The notes: generated from the sequence alone by a model not told the origin. A DNA stretch of 17,352 nt from an uncultured Eggerthellaceae bacterium (GCA_910577495.1 CAJTML010000037.1:1-17352), one strand, 5' to 3'; shown: positions 1 through 8,075, counted from the stretch's first letter. Translations and numbers: made by a program.

Positions 1-63
1 GCTGGCCGCTGGGACGGCTCGTTCGCAAGGCGCGCCGGCGCAGGGCGCCCCGCCAGAGGATAA
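1..63 (+). CDS. Possible C-terminal end of an upstream gene (partial)
   Basis: Reading frame 1 is open from the first base for 20 codons and stops at TAA 61-63. The residues are rich in Ala, Gly and Arg. The stretch is about 73 percent GC, much higher than most of the window, so a chance open frame is easy here, and the minus strand is also open over the first 60 bases. No family can be recognised from 20 residues. Treat it as a possible gene tail only. Confidence 0.2.
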   Translation, partial: AGRWDGSFARRAGAGRPARG

Positions 64-107
64 TGCGCCCCAACGGAGATGCCGCAAGCCCACCGAAAGG
101 ACGCACC

Positions 108-611
108 ATGGCGCAGACGCTAGGCAAGGAGGAGGTGACGGCCCTGCTCGACGAGCGCGGAGTCGCCTACGAGCGGGTCGACCACGAGGCCGTGTTCACC
201 ATGGAGGGCATGGATGCGCTTGCGCTGCCGTTCGCGGATGAGGTGGTAAAGAACCTCTTTTTGCGCGACGACAAGAAGCGTAACTACTATTTGGTGGTCA
301 TGCCTGAGGACAAGCCGGCAAACATCAAGGAGCTGCGCGCCACACTTGAGGCGCGTCCGTTGCGCTTTGCCTCGGAGGAAGATTTGGCGAAATATCTGGG
401 CGTTATTGCGGGCGCGGTGACGCCGTTTGGTGCGCTCAATGATCCGGAAGGTATCGTGCAGGTTGTTTTTGATGAGGATTTGCGCGGCTATGCAGGGTTG
501 GGCGTGCACCCAAATGACAACACGGCCACGCTGCACGTGCCGCTTGATGCTATTTTGGCGCTGTATGATGAGCGCGAAATTCCGTATCGATTCATCCCGA
601 TGAGCGCCTAG
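108..611 (+). CDS. YbaK/ProX-family prolyl-tRNA deacylase (aminoacyl-tRNA editing protein)
   Basis: A free-standing trans-editing protein of the YbaK/aaRS-associated fold, most like the ProXp-ala/PrdX branch, which hydrolyses mischarged Ala-tRNA(Pro) in the cytoplasm. The product is 167 aa, normal for the family. Visible family features are the VVKNLFLRDDKK segment near residues 46-57 (Lys48 in the position of the conserved catalytic-pocket lysine), YYLVVMP at about 60-66, LRFASEEDLAKYLG near 84-97, VTPFGALND near 104-112, and a late HPNDNTATLHVP motif. The ATG at 108 is chosen over an earlier ATG at 63 because GAAAGGA (95-101) sits 6 bases before it and because the 15 extra N-terminal residues (Pro/Gly/Arg rich) do not look like the family. 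Codon third positions are almost all G/C for the first 35 codons and much less so afterwards (see findings). The substrate assignment (Ala rather than Cys) is inferred from motif similarity. Confidence 0.85.
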   Translation: MAQTLGKEEVTALLDERGVAYERVDHEAVFTMEGMDALALPFADEVVKNLFLRDDKKRNYYLVVMPEDKPANIKELRATLEARPLRFASEEDLAKYLGVIAGAVTPFGALNDPEGIVQVVFDEDLRGYAGLGVHPNDNTATLHVPLDAILALYDEREIPYRFIPMSA

Positions 612-746
612 TTTTGCGGCGATTTGCACCGAGCTTCACTGAGCGTTTCCGTTATGGTTAGGGTTTTGTGACAATTGTGCGTTGTGCGCCTGTGTGTTCG
701 CCAAATTGCCGATACTAGCAGATGCATTAGTTTAGCCCCAACACAC

Positions 747-753
747 AAGGAGG
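747..753 (+). promoter_or_regulatory. Strong ribosome binding site of the phosphofructokinase gene
   Basis: A perfect AAGGAGG lies 9 bases before the ATG at 763 and fixes that start. The intergenic stretch 612-762 also contains TTGTG three times (666, 675, 682) and an ACAATTGT palindrome (671-678), but I could not find a well-spaced -35/-10 pair in it. Confidence 0.8.
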
Positions 754-762
754 CGCACGCGC

Positions 763-1986
763 ATGAGTAATTGTCTTGTAGCTCAATCCGGAGGTCCGAC
801 CGCCGTTATCAATGATTCGCTGGCGGGCGTGATTCGCGCGAATCAGCTCAACCCGCTCTATGAAAAAGTCTATGGCGGCTTGCATGGTATTGAAGGCGTT
901 TTGAACGATGAGCTCTATGATCTGACCGATCTGCCCGAACGAGAAATTCGGATTTTGAAGCAAACGCCCTCGTCAGCGCTGGGAACGTGTCGCTACAAGC
1001 TCAAGCGCGGCAACGATGCTGACTTTGTGCGCTTGATGGACGTGATGGACAAACACGACATTTCCACCATGTTTTATATTGGCGGAAATGATTCCATGGA
1101 TACGGTGGATGCGCTCTCTGAGTGGGCGGTAGAAAACGCCCCCGGTAAGCGCTTTATTGGCATCCCGAAAACCGTCGACAACGACCTGGTTCCCGTGGAT
1201 CACTGCCCGGGATTTCCGAGTGCGGCGAAGCTGGCGAATTTGGTTACGCGCGCCACGCGCCTGGACTATGACGCCTATACGCGTCCTGAGGTGTTTGTGC
1301 TTGAGACCATGGGTCGTGACGCGGGTTGGCTGGCAGCAAGCTGTTGTTTGTCGGGGGACGTTGACCTTTTGGTATTGCCTGAGGTTGACTTTGACAAAGA
1401 TGCATTCTTGGCACAGGTGCAGGCTAAGATGGATGAGCTGGGGGAGTGCTACATTGTGGTCTCCGAGGGTGTTCATTATGCGGATGGTACCTACGTTTCA
1501 GCAGGGGATTCAGCAAACGATGGCTTTGCGCACGCGGTGTTAGGTGGTGCGGCGCAGAGCATTCGCCAAATGATTTTGGACGCAGGCGTGGCACCGCGAG
1601 GTGTCGTGCAAGACCTCTCGCGTTTGGCGCGCTCAAGTAACTTCACGCAGTCGGCAGTGGATGTGGAAGAGGCGTATGATCTGGGTATGAGTGCTCATAT
1701 GCGCAGTTCAGATCCTGCTTTTACCGGACAGGTTGTCGGCATTAGGCGCAACGCGGAAGCCGCTCAGGCAGGGCAGTATGAGGCGGATTTCTTCGCAGCA
1801 CCGGCTAAAGAGTTCGCCAACTTCGTGAAGCCCTTCCCGAAAGAGTGGATTTTGCCAGACTATCAAGGTGTCACCCAAGAGGCGCTGGATTACTTCAAGC
1901 CGCTTATTGTGGGTGAGCCGAAGATCGTCTACGAAAACGGATTCCCGGCCACCATCGTGCCGTTCAATAAGCGCTCGCAAGCCTAA
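763..1986 (+). CDS. pfp: Pyrophosphate-dependent 6-phosphofructokinase
   Basis: Phosphorylates fructose 6-phosphate to fructose 1,6-bisphosphate in glycolysis, most likely with PPi instead of ATP, which makes the step reversible and saves ATP. The protein is 407 aa, typical of the long PPi-type/group III enzymes and longer than the roughly 320 aa bacterial ATP-PFK. An N-terminal SGGPTAVIN loop begins at residue 9. The diagnostic GGNDS at 107-111 has Asp110 where ATP-PFKs have Gly (GGDGS). The catalytic loop IPKTVDND is at 134-141, with Lys136 where ATP enzymes have Gly. Asp139 is the expected catalytic base, and METMGRDAGW-type sugar-phosphate binding residues lie at 181-189. Asp110 and Lys136 together are the accepted signature of PPi use. 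It stands apart from its neighbours (151-base gap before, 56 after). The reaction assignment rests on motif knowledge and was not computed. Confidence 0.93.
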   Translation: MSNCLVAQSGGPTAVINDSLAGVIRANQLNPLYEKVYGGLHGIEGVLNDELYDLTDLPEREIRILKQTPSSALGTCRYKLKRGNDADFVRLMDVMDKHDISTMFYIGGNDSMDTVDALSEWAVENAPGKRFIGIPKTVDNDLVPVDHCPGFPSAAKLANLVTRATRLDYDAYTRPEVFVLETMGRDAGWLAASCCLSGDVDLLVLPEVDFDKDAFLAQVQAKMDELGECYIVVSEGVHYADGTYVSAGDSANDGFAHAVLGGAAQSIRQMILDAGVAPRGVVQDLSRLARSSNFTQSAVDVEEAYDLGMSAHMRSSDPAFTGQVVGIRRNAEAAQAGQYEADFFAAPAKEFANFVKPFPKEWILPDYQGVTQEALDYFKPLIVGEPKIVYENGFPATIVPFNKRSQA

Positions 1987-2042
1987 CTATGCGTAGAACG
2001 GTAAGCGTTGGAGAGTAAGCCTCAGTCAAAGAGATCGTAAGC

Positions 2043-4637
2043 ATGACAGATAACAGTTTTCACGAGCCGCGCGCCATTGAGGTGCGCGGCGCGCGCGTAC
2101 ACAACCTTAAAGATATCAACGTGGATGTGCCCCTGCATGAGCTGGTGGGCATTGCGGGTGTGTCGGGTTCGGGCAAAAGCTCGCTGGCACTTGGCGTGCT
2201 CTATGCTGAAGGATCGCGGCGCTATTTGGAGGCGCTTTCCACCTACACGCGCCGGCGCATTTCGCAAACCAGCAGGGCAGATGTTGACGAAGTCTTGCAC
2301 GTTCCAGCAGCACTAGCGCTTCGCCAGCGTCCTGGTATCCCCGGCGTGCATTCCACGTTTGGTACGTCAACGGAGCTGCTGAACTACGTGCGTCTCATGT
2401 TTTCGCGTCTGGCGCACCATCGCTGTCCGAATGGGCACATGGTGGATCCGAGCATCAACGTGGCGCGCGAGTTGCCGCTCACCTGTCCGGTATGTGGGGT
2501 GCAATTTTTCGCGCCAGGTGCTGAGGATTTGTCGTTTAACTCAACGGGGGCGTGTCCGACTTGTCACGGGACGGGTGTGGTGCGTCAAGTTGATGAATCA
2601 ACGCTCATTCCCGATGATTCGCTCACGCTGGATGAAGGTGCGGTGGCGCCGTGGCGACAACTCATGTGGTCGCTCATGCCGCAGGTAGCACACGAGATGG
2701 GCGTGCGCACTGATGTGCCGTATCGGGAGTTAACCGATGAGGAAAAAGAGATCGTGTTGCACGGTCCTGCCATCAAAAAGCACATCCTATATACGCCGAA
2801 AAATGGCGGTTCAGCTGCGGAATTGGACTTCACCTACTACAACGCGGTCTACACGGTGGAAAACGCGCTTTCGAAGGTGAAAGACGAAAAGGGGCTTGCG
2901 CGCGTCAATAAGTTTTTGAGCGAACAAACCTGCCCGGCGTGTCATGGCACGCGCTTGTCTGAGGCGGCGTTGGCGCCGCGGCTGGATGGTCTTAACCTTG
3001 CGCAAGCAACCGAAAAGACGCTTGAAGAACTTGAGCGTTGGGTGGGACAACTTCCCGCAACCTTCGCCGATGCGGATTTGTGCGCCATGGCTGAGGCCAT
3101 TGCTGCGGAGATGAAAGAGCCCATGGAGCGCTTAATGCAGCTGGGATTGTCGTATCTGACGCTTGATAGAGCCAGTGCCACGCTCTCAACCGGGGAGCGC
3201 CAACGTGTGGCACTAGCGCGTGCGGTTCGCTCACGCACCACCGGTGTGCTCTATGTGCTGGATGAACCTTCAATTGGCCTGCATCCGTCAAACGTTGAAG
3301 GCTTGCTGGGTGTTATGGATGACCTGCTTGCTGACGGCAATTCGGTGGTGATGGTAGATCATGACCTGCAGGTATTGCGTCATGCGGACACGCTTATTGA
3401 GATCGGACCGGCATCGGGTGCTCAGGGCGGTCGCGTCATTGCGCAGGGAAGTATCGCCCAGATTGAAGCTGATCCCGCATCGCGCATTGGGCCGTTTTTG
3501 TCGGGTGCGCATAAGGTGCGCGTGCGTCAGCGCGCCGATGAGCGCGATATGTTTGTGCTGGGAGACATCTATCTGCACACGTCTGGGCTTCACACGGTCA
3601 AGCCGCTTGAGGTGCATATTCCGAAAGGCCGCCTCACGGTGGTCACGGGTGTGTCGGGCTCTGGCAAAACAACGCTCGTGTTGGAAAGCTTGGTGCCCGC
3701 GCTGCAAGCACACCTTGCAGGTACGCCGCTGCCGGCGCATGTGGTTGACTGCGAAGCTCCTGGTATCAAGCGCGTTAATCTTATTGATGCCACGCCCATT
3801 GGTGCCAATGTTCGCTCTACCGTGGCCACCTATGCTGGTGTCTTGGATGGCCTTCGCAAGGCATATGCCGCGCTTCCTGAATCCAAGGCGCGTCATCTCA
3901 AGGCGGGCGACTTTTCCTACAACACTGGCTCGCTGCGCTGTCCTGAGTGTGATGGCACGGGCACCGTCTCACTTGACGTGCAGTTTTTGCCCGATGTGGA
4001 TGTGGTGTGTCCGACCTGCCAGGGAAGCCGCTATGCCCCTGATGCCTATGGCATCCAGCGAAGCGTGCACCCCATCACCATTCGCCGTAACCATGAGCAC
4101 CTGCTGCGCGAAGAAGCAACCGGGGATACGGGCGAAGACGCGTGGGTGGAAGTTGATACGCTTTCGCTTCCTGAGATGCTCTCGCTCACGGTTGACCAGG
4201 CAATAGCGTGCATTGATGGCTTGCCGCGCGTGGTGGAAAAGCTCCAAACGCTGCACGATCTGGGTCTGGGTTATCTCACGCTTGGCGAAGCCACAACCGC
4301 GCTTTCAGGTGGCGAAGCACAGCGACTCAAGCTGGCAAGCGAGATGAAGCGTGCCCAGTCAGATGCGCTGTTTGTCTTTGATGAGCCAACAGTTGGCTTG
4401 CATCCTTTGGACGTTGAGGTGCTCTTAGGAGTGCTGCAGGGGTTGGTGGATCAGGGTGCTACGGTGGTTGTAATTGAGCACGATACTGACGTGATGGCAA
4501 ACGCCGATTACCTCATTGATATGGGACCCGGTGGCGGAGATGCGGGTGGCACGGTGGTCTGTGCGGGGACACCTGATCGTATTGTGGCATGTCCTGAGAG
4601 CAAAACGGGGCGTTTTATAGACGAAGAGATAGTGTGA
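2043..4637 (+). CDS. UvrA-like ABC ATPase lacking the UvrB-binding domain (UvrA2/class II-type paralogue)
   Basis: A cytoplasmic tandem ABC ATPase of the UvrA family, 864 aa versus about 940-960 for excision-repair UvrA. First half: Walker A GVSGSGKSS at 39-47, signature LSTGERQRVALARA at 381-394, Walker B LYVLDEPSIGLHP around 403-415. Second half: GVSGSGKTT at 536-544, signature LSGGEAQRLKLA at 754-765, LFVFDEPTVGLHP at 776-788. The C-terminal zinc module is intact (C633-x2-C636, C656-x2-C659), as are CPVC (148-151), CPTC (171-174) and CPAC (297-300). Only about 20 residues separate CPNGH (128-132) from CPVC, where canonical UvrA has roughly 120-130, so the UvrB-binding domain is missing. 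Known relatives of this shape (Deinococcus UvrA2, Streptomyces DrrC) are linked to DNA damage or intercalator tolerance. The role here is inference. The start is supported only by a weak AAAGAGA site at 2028-2034. Confidence 0.88.
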   Translation: MTDNSFHEPRAIEVRGARVHNLKDINVDVPLHELVGIAGVSGSGKSSLALGVLYAEGSRRYLEALSTYTRRRISQTSRADVDEVLHVPAALALRQRPGIPGVHSTFGTSTELLNYVRLMFSRLAHHRCPNGHMVDPSINVARELPLTCPVCGVQFFAPGAEDLSFNSTGACPTCHGTGVVRQVDESTLIPDDSLTLDEGAVAPWRQLMWSLMPQVAHEMGVRTDVPYRELTDEEKEIVLHGPAIKKHILYTPKNGGSAAELDFTYYNAVYTVENALSKVKDEKGLARVNKFLSEQTCPACHGTRLSEAALAPRLDGLNLAQATEKTLEELERWVGQLPATFADADLCAMAEAIAAEMKEPMERLMQLGLSYLTLDRASATLSTGERQRVALARAVRSRTTGVLYVLDEPSIGLHPSNVEGLLGVMDDLLADGNSVVMVDHDLQVLRHADTLIEIGPASGAQGGRVIAQGSIAQIEADPASRIGPFLSGAHKVRVRQRADERDMFVLGDIYLHTSGLHTVKPLEVHIPKGRLTVVTGVSGSGKTTLVLESLVPALQAHLAGTPLPAHVVDCEAPGIKRVNLIDATPIGANVRSTVATYAGVLDGLRKAYAALPESKARHLKAGDFSYNTGSLRCPECDGTGTVSLDVQFLPDVDVVCPTCQGSRYAPDAYGIQRSVHPITIRRNHEHLLREEATGDTGEDAWVEVDTLSLPEMLSLTVDQAIACIDGLPRVVEKLQTLHDLGLGYLTLGEATTALSGGEAQRLKLASEMKRAQSDALFVFDEPTVGLHPLDVEVLLGVLQGLVDQGATVVVIEHDTDVMANADYLIDMGPGGGDAGGTVVCAGTPDRIVACPESKTGRFIDEEIV

Positions 4638-4641
4638 TCCG

Positions 4642-4670
4642 ATGACACAGGGCGCGGGATGTGGGACAAT
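4642..4670 (+). promoter_or_regulatory. Probable sigma70-type promoter of the recJQ-rel-MBL unit
   Basis: ATGACA (4642-4647, five of six matches to TTGACA) is followed after exactly 17 bases by GACAAT (4665-4670, four of six matches to TATAAT). It lies just after the UvrA-like stop codon. A start of transcription near 4677 would give a leader of about 33 bases before the ATG at 4710, and would exclude the in-frame ATG at 4659, which overlaps the promoter. Confidence 0.55.
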
Positions 4671-4709
4671 GCAGGTAAGCAAAACGAACACATACGCAAG
4701 GAACACTTC

Positions 4710-7700
4710 ATGTCAGCCCAATTTAACATCAAGGCGGCCGATCTGGCTGTGGTCGCACGTCTTCAGGCAGCTACGGGGTTGCCGCATTTTTTAGCAGCAA
4801 CGTTGGCGGCGCGCGGCATCACCGATGCTGAGCAGGCGCTCAACCTGTTGAACCCCTCGCTTGAACGCGATTGGCTCAATCCCAACGACATTCCCGGTAT
4901 GACGGCGGTGGCAGATGCGCTGGAAACTGCCATCAAGGCTGGCGAGCGCATTTTAGTCTTTGGCGACTTTGACTTGGACGGCATCTCGGCTACCACCGTA
5001 CTCACGCGTGGCTTGCGTGCGCTTGGTGCCCATGCAACACCGTTTATTCCGCTGCGCTTTGAGGAAGGATATGCGCTCACGGCTGCCGCGCTTGAACGTG
5101 CACGTACGTATAATCCAGATCTGATTGTGACGGTTGACTGCGGCATTGCGTGTAAAGATGAGGCGCAACTGGTGTTGGATGCGGGCATTAAGCTTGCCAT
5201 CACCGACCACCACGAGCCCTCAGAGCTGGTGCCGGTAGGCGTGCCGGTGGCAGATCCCAAGTGTGACCCAGATTGCCCGAGCGCCATTTTGGCTGGTGTC
5301 GGGGTTGCGCTGAAGCTCGTGCAGCTACTGGGTTGTCGCTTTGGGCAGCCGCATCTGTGGCTGTCATACACCGATTTCGCCACCTTAGGTACCGTGGCCG
5401 ATCTCATGCCCATGCGGGACGAAAACCGCGCGCTGGTTGCCGATGGCATAGCGCGCATCAACGAGAACCCCCGACCCTGCATTGCCGCGCTTTTGGCGGT
5501 TACTGGCGCTGCTGACAAGCAAATTACCGCTACCAATTTGAGCTTCTCGCTCATACCGCGCTTGAATGCCGCGGGTAGAATGGGGGACGCGCAACTGGCG
5601 CTTGACCTGCTGATGTGTGATGACTTTGAGCAAGCCACCGCGTTGGCACAGCAGCTGGAGGCGGTTAACGATCAGCGTCGCACCATTGAGGCGGAGCTGT
5701 CCGAGATTGCCAAAGAGCAGGCGGCCGAAAACTATCACGGCCAGCGCGCGCTGGTGGTTGCGGGCGAAGGCTGGCACGAAGGCGTTAAGGGCATCGTGGC
5801 CAGCCGCTTGGTGAACAACTACGGCGTGCCGTGTCTGCTTTTCACTATCGTAGGAGATCAGGCGCGTGGTTCTGGTCGCAGCGTTGGTCAGGTCAACCTC
5901 TTTAAGGCGGTAGAGAGCGCATCTGATTTGCTCACGCGCTTTGGCGGACACGAGGCTGCCGTTGGTGTGACGCTTCCCGCTGATAAGCTGGGCGAATTTG
6001 AGCAGCGCCTCTGCCAGTATATGGACACGCTTGAAGAGCGCGCCTTCCATCCGCTCATTGAGATTGACGCGTGCGTTGACCTTGAGGAACTCACGCTACC
6101 AAACGTAGCGCAGCTTGAACGCTTGGCGCCGTTTGGGCAAGAGTGGCTCACACCGGTGTATCTGGCGCGCAACGTCAGTCTGGCGAACGCGCGCGCGGTT
6201 GGTGCGGAGAAGAATCATTTCTCCTGTCAGCTGACCGATGGTAGCGCGCAAGTTTCTGCCATCATGTTCCACTGCACCGATATTGAAACGCTCATGACAA
6301 CCGATAGGGTGGTTAATGCCGCGTTTGAGGTGCAAATTGACGAATGGCGTGGTCGCAAGAGTGTTAAAGCCATGCTGCAATCCCTCACGCCAGCACGCAG
6401 TTGCGCTGGTCTTGAGGCATGTTGCGATCCGAAGCATCTCACGTTTGTGGCTGATTTGTACGCCACATCAGATACGGAGCTTTGCAAGGATGTGGAGCAT
6501 CGCCCCGAAGAGGTAGAAGCGTACGAAGCATCACTTGAGCAGGCACGACAGTGCTGGGAGCGCAAGGCCGCTCAAGACCCCGAGGGCTTAAAAGATGCAC
6601 TGGTGGAAGCGCTCATTGGGGACAAAGAGCTCCACCCGGCACAGCGTGAAATCCTGGATGCCATCTCGCACAACAAAAACGTGCTCGGCATCATGGCAAC
6701 GGGTCGCGGTAAATCGCTCACCTTCCAAGTCAGTGCGGCTCTGCGTGCACTCACCACGCACAAGGCGTCGCTGTTTATCTATCCTTTGCGCGCGCTCATT
6801 GCTGATCAGGCATTTCATCTGCGCAGCGCGTTGAGCTCTTTTGGCATCTCCATTGAGGTAATCACGGGCGAAAGCTCTCCAGAGGAACGCGCCCGCATTT
6901 TCGCCTCGCTTGCACAGGGCACGTGTGACATTGTGTTGACCACGCCCGAGTTTTTGGCGTGGCATGCTGACGAATTCGCCCAAAGCGGCGCCATTGACTT
7001 TGTCGTCGTTGATGAGGCGCACCACATCGGTATGGCGAAGGCTGGCCAGCGCAGCGCGTATGCCACCATTGGCACATCGCTTGCCAAACTGGGCTCTCCG
7101 GTGACGCTGGCGCTTACGGCTACTGCAGATGATGAGGTGGCGCACGCAATTTGTCGCGAACTGCCCATTGATGCAGCCATTTATGATGAAGCTGACCGAC
7201 CAAACCTGCAGGTGGATGACCGCCGTGGGCTGCGCAATCGTGAAGACTACCTAGCCAATTTGGTGGCATCGGGGGACAAGACGGTCATCTACGTGAACTC
7301 GCGCGAAGGCTCAATTGCGCTTGCGCGCCTTTTGCGCAAACGGGTGCCGCAGTTAGCCCCGCTCATCGGGTTTTACAACGCGGGCCTCTCGCGTGCTGAG
7401 CGCAATCGCGTTGAGAACTTGTTCCGCACAGACGCGCTGTCAGTGCTGGTGGCCACATCAGCCTTTGGCGAGGGTATTGATATCCCCAACATTCGCCATG
7501 TCGTGCTCTACCATCTGCCGTTTAACGAGATTGAGTTTAACCAGATGAGCGGGCGCGCGGGGCGCGACGGACAGGAAGCCACCATACATTTGCTGTTTGG
7601 GAAAGATGATGGTGCCATCAACGATAAAATATTGAGCGAAATGACGCCGAATCATGATTGCATGGCGCAGGTATATCGTAAACTGAGGTCGCTGCAACGC

Positions 7701-8075
7701 GAAGGTGATCAGGAGTTTGTCGCCATTGGTAACGCAGAGCTTGCCAAGGCGGCTTCAAATGAGTTGTTCGCCATCACCCCACAGGCGGCGGCGTGCGGAG
7801 TGGCGGTGTTTCGTGAGTTGGGACTCATTGAGACGCATACCGCATACGGTTCAGCAGGTGCGGTGCGTTCGGTGCACGTGATTGAGACCACGTCGAAAGT
7901 TGAGTTGACTGACAGTGTGCGCTATCGTGAAGGGTTGGACGAACACGAGATTTTCCGCGCATTTAGAGACTGGGTTATGCGCTGCAACAAAGATCAGTTG
8001 CGCATGCGCTTAACGCGGCCGATTTTGCCCGAGCATGAGCTGGGCTGTCTGCGTACTGCAGATACGACGTTTTAG
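4710..8075 (+). CDS. recJ: RecJ-RecQ fusion: single-strand 5'-3' exonuclease joined to a RecQ-like helicase
   Basis: One 1121-aa chain carrying two enzymes that normally act as partners in recombination and fork repair. Residues about 75-440 are the RecJ DHH/DHHA1 nuclease core: GDFDLDGISATT at 85-96, VDCGI at 142-146, DHH at 166-168, a TVADLMP segment at 228-234, RLNAAGRMGDA at 284-294 and FGGHEAAVG at 411-419. A RecJ OB-like region follows to about 560, then a linker. Residues about 640-965 form an SF2 helicase: Walker A MATGRGKS at 662-669, DEAHH at 768-772, TATA at 803-806, ATSAFGEGIDIPN at 915-927 and QMSGRAGRDG at 945-954. No four-cysteine RQC zinc site or clear HRDC domain follows. The last 150 residues resemble the C-terminal domain of Firmicutes RecJ. 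The start at 4710 is preceded by AAGGAA (4698-4703); an in-frame ATG at 4659 has no such site. It heads a unit with rel (20-base gap). Confidence 0.92.
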   Translation: MSAQFNIKAADLAVVARLQAATGLPHFLAATLAARGITDAEQALNLLNPSLERDWLNPNDIPGMTAVADALETAIKAGERILVFGDFDLDGISATTVLTRGLRALGAHATPFIPLRFEEGYALTAAALERARTYNPDLIVTVDCGIACKDEAQLVLDAGIKLAITDHHEPSELVPVGVPVADPKCDPDCPSAILAGVGVALKLVQLLGCRFGQPHLWLSYTDFATLGTVADLMPMRDENRALVADGIARINENPRPCIAALLAVTGAADKQITATNLSFSLIPRLNAAGRMGDAQLALDLLMCDDFEQATALAQQLEAVNDQRRTIEAELSEIAKEQAAENYHGQRALVVAGEGWHEGVKGIVASRLVNNYGVPCLLFTIVGDQARGSGRSVGQVNLFKAVESASDLLTRFGGHEAAVGVTLPADKLGEFEQRLCQYMDTLEERAFHPLIEIDACVDLEELTLPNVAQLERLAPFGQEWLTPVYLARNVSLANARAVGAEKNHFSCQLTDGSAQVSAIMFHCTDIETLMTTDRVVNAAFEVQIDEWRGRKSVKAMLQSLTPARSCAGLEACCDPKHLTFVADLYATSDTELCKDVEHRPEEVEAYEASLEQARQCWERKAAQDPEGLKDALVEALIGDKELHPAQREILDAISHNKNVLGIMATGRGKSLTFQVSAALRALTTHKASLFIYPLRALIADQAFHLRSALSSFGISIEVITGESSPEERARIFASLAQGTCDIVLTTPEFLAWHADEFAQSGAIDFVVVDEAHHIGMAKAGQRSAYATIGTSLAKLGSPVTLALTATADDEVAHAICRELPIDAAIYDEADRPNLQVDDRRGLRNREDYLANLVASGDKTVIYVNSREGSIALARLLRKRVPQLAPLIGFYNAGLSRAERNRVENLFRTDALSVLVATSAFGEGIDIPNIRHVVLYHLPFNEIEFNQMSGRAGRDGQEATIHLLFGKDDGAINDKILSEMTPNHDCMAQVYRKLRSLQREGDQEFVAIGNAELAKAASNELFAITPQAAACGVAVFRELGLIETHTAYGSAGAVRSVHVIETTSKVELTDSVRYREGLDEHEIFRAFRDWVMRCNKDQLRMRLTRPILPEHELGCLRTADTTF

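Noticed and set aside
63..107. Earlier ATG at 63 as start of the deacylase gene
   Set aside because: It has no ribosome site, and the added residues do not resemble the family; ATG 108 has GAAAGGA at ideal spacing.
612..762. Promoter and terminator between the deacylase and phosphofructokinase genes
   Set aside because: GTGACA (668-673) and GATACT (711-716) can be seen but are not at workable spacing, and no stem with a T-run is present.
3361..4206. Plus-strand 281-codon frame inside the UvrA-like gene
   Set aside because: Arg/Cys/Met-rich translation typical of an out-of-frame reading; the UvrA frame here contains the second Walker A and zinc finger.
4659..4709. In-frame ATG at 4659 as start of recJQ
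   Set aside because: It overlaps a good -35/-10 pair and has no ribosome site; ATG 4710 has AAGGAA 6 bases upstream.
4763..5638. Long minus-strand open frame of 291 codons opposite recJQ
   Set aside because: It is Ser/Ala/Arg rich with no recognisable motif, and is the expected antisense shadow of a GC-biased real gene with full RecJ motifs.
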